A DNA stretch of 64,000 bases from Sphagnum compactum (Eukaryota > Bryophyta > Sphagnopsida > Sphagnales): the NCBI GenBank assembly GCA_965153455.1, contig OZ234503.1, positions 8,028,157-8,092,156 on the forward strand, in the 5' to 3' direction. Position numbers and translations under genes: made by a program. The notes below the pieces were generated by a model, which saw only the letters and a program-made list of their open reading frames with translations, searched no databases and was not told the DNA's origin. Each line of letters starts with the position of its first letter. The stretch's first letter is position 1. Shown in pieces: positions 63,291 through 64,000 of this stretch.

Positions 63291-64000
63291 CTCATGGTAG
63301 AGGTCACCCTTTTGTAGTGAGGACAGTCTAAGGCAGATTTGTTGTCGAGTTTCATAGCTTTATCAAACATTGCTTTTTTGCCTTTGGTTTTGACTTGGAG
63401 GCCAATAGATAATCACAAGACCATGCCCAGCTGCCCTACTTCGTTTTATCAGACCTTTTGTTGTTGCTCGCACAAGATAATTAGCCATGACATGATCTCT
63501 CTTCTCAAAGACTTGAGAGGAAGGACATCATCATTTTAAGATAGTTACAGTTTTGATGTAGATGTTTGAAAATTGAACCTTAGCTGACGTTGAATATATC
63601 ATATTGTCTTCCCCTATTTTCGGTTGTAAGTTATATTTTAAAAAGAGATGATACTATTCCTAATTGATTTTTTCTATTTTTTTTAGTTCAGTGATTCTAA
63701 CCGAAAGTTATCTGCCTAGCAGACGTACTTGATCTTGATGAAGGCAAGGTCTAAGTAGTCAAAAATGTCTGCAAGTCTGACCTCTTGCTTTTTATTTTGG
63801 CAGAGGTTGGCAAGCGATCTTTTGGAGATCATAATCTAAATGACTTCTATACCAGCTTTTTTTACCTATATATTGCAATAGAAGCACGTAAAGGAGAATT
63901 CGGTGTGATTTTAGTCAATAATGAAATTAGTTATCCTTAAACATCATATGCTAGCAGAATGTTGTCACCATCATTGGTATTCAAGATATTGTTTTCGGAG

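Larger units (their letters stand above)
60088..64000. other. intergenic with degenerate repeats
   Basis: No gene is supported. A reverse-orientation relic of the hAT-type MITE family lies at about 61085-61340 (gccaactttggctcattc, ggtggatgatctccaggtca). At 61616-61720 gaaacatgttg and ggaacacac words repeat. At 62880-63290 a GC-richer degenerate minisatellite repeats tgctgcccgatgctcc-like words about every 25-40 bp. Confidence 0.5.

Overview
This window reads as nuclear DNA of a land plant with a large, repeat-rich genome. It is AT-rich between genes, with GC-richer exons, GT-AG introns in every multi-exon gene, plant-type gene families (ATL RING-H2, divergent-loop cyclophilin, plant type I inositol-polyphosphate 5-phosphatase, NEDD8 E2) and plant transposon classes (hAT, Ty1/copia, many MITEs, a tRNA-derived SINE). 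Four clearly intact genes in 64 kb, plus one unrecognised gene, suggests a large-genome lineage such as a fern, lycophyte or similar. The sequence alone does not settle which.

Layout. 0.5-4 kb: a MITE and a decayed hAT transposon with intact ends. 5.1-7.4 kb: a three-exon ATL-type RING-H2 E3 ligase (+). 7.7-9.1 kb: first copy of a diverged ~1.2-1.3 kb repeat. 12-17.1 kb: MITEs, a large inverted repeat and a ~265-bp tandem array. 21.7-22.2 kb: a cyclophilin (CYP18 type, +), followed by the second copy of the ~1.2-kb repeat. 27.6-28.3 kb and 35.6-39.3 kb: two pieces of one copia family in opposite orientation, broken at matching points in RNase H. This suggests an ~8-kb inversion that cut one element. 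39.8-41.2 kb: two hAT-type MITEs head to head, one carrying a nested element. 43.2-46.4 kb: a seven-exon 5-phosphatase (+). 50.6-52.3 kb: a five-exon NEDD8-conjugating enzyme (RCE1/UBC12, -). 55.8-60.1 kb: an unrecognised eight-exon gene (-) whose exons join in consistent phase but which has one in-frame TGA. 60-64 kb: repeats only.

The genes do not form a pathway. Two act in ubiquitin-like conjugation: the RING-H2 E3, and the NEDD8 E2 that activates cullin-RING ligases. The 5-phosphatase acts in phosphoinositide or inositol-phosphate signalling and carries an N-terminal acylation-type motif. The cyclophilin is a cytosolic prolyl isomerase.

Exon limits were set by eye from splice signals, reading phase and family conservation. 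No alignment or database search was run.
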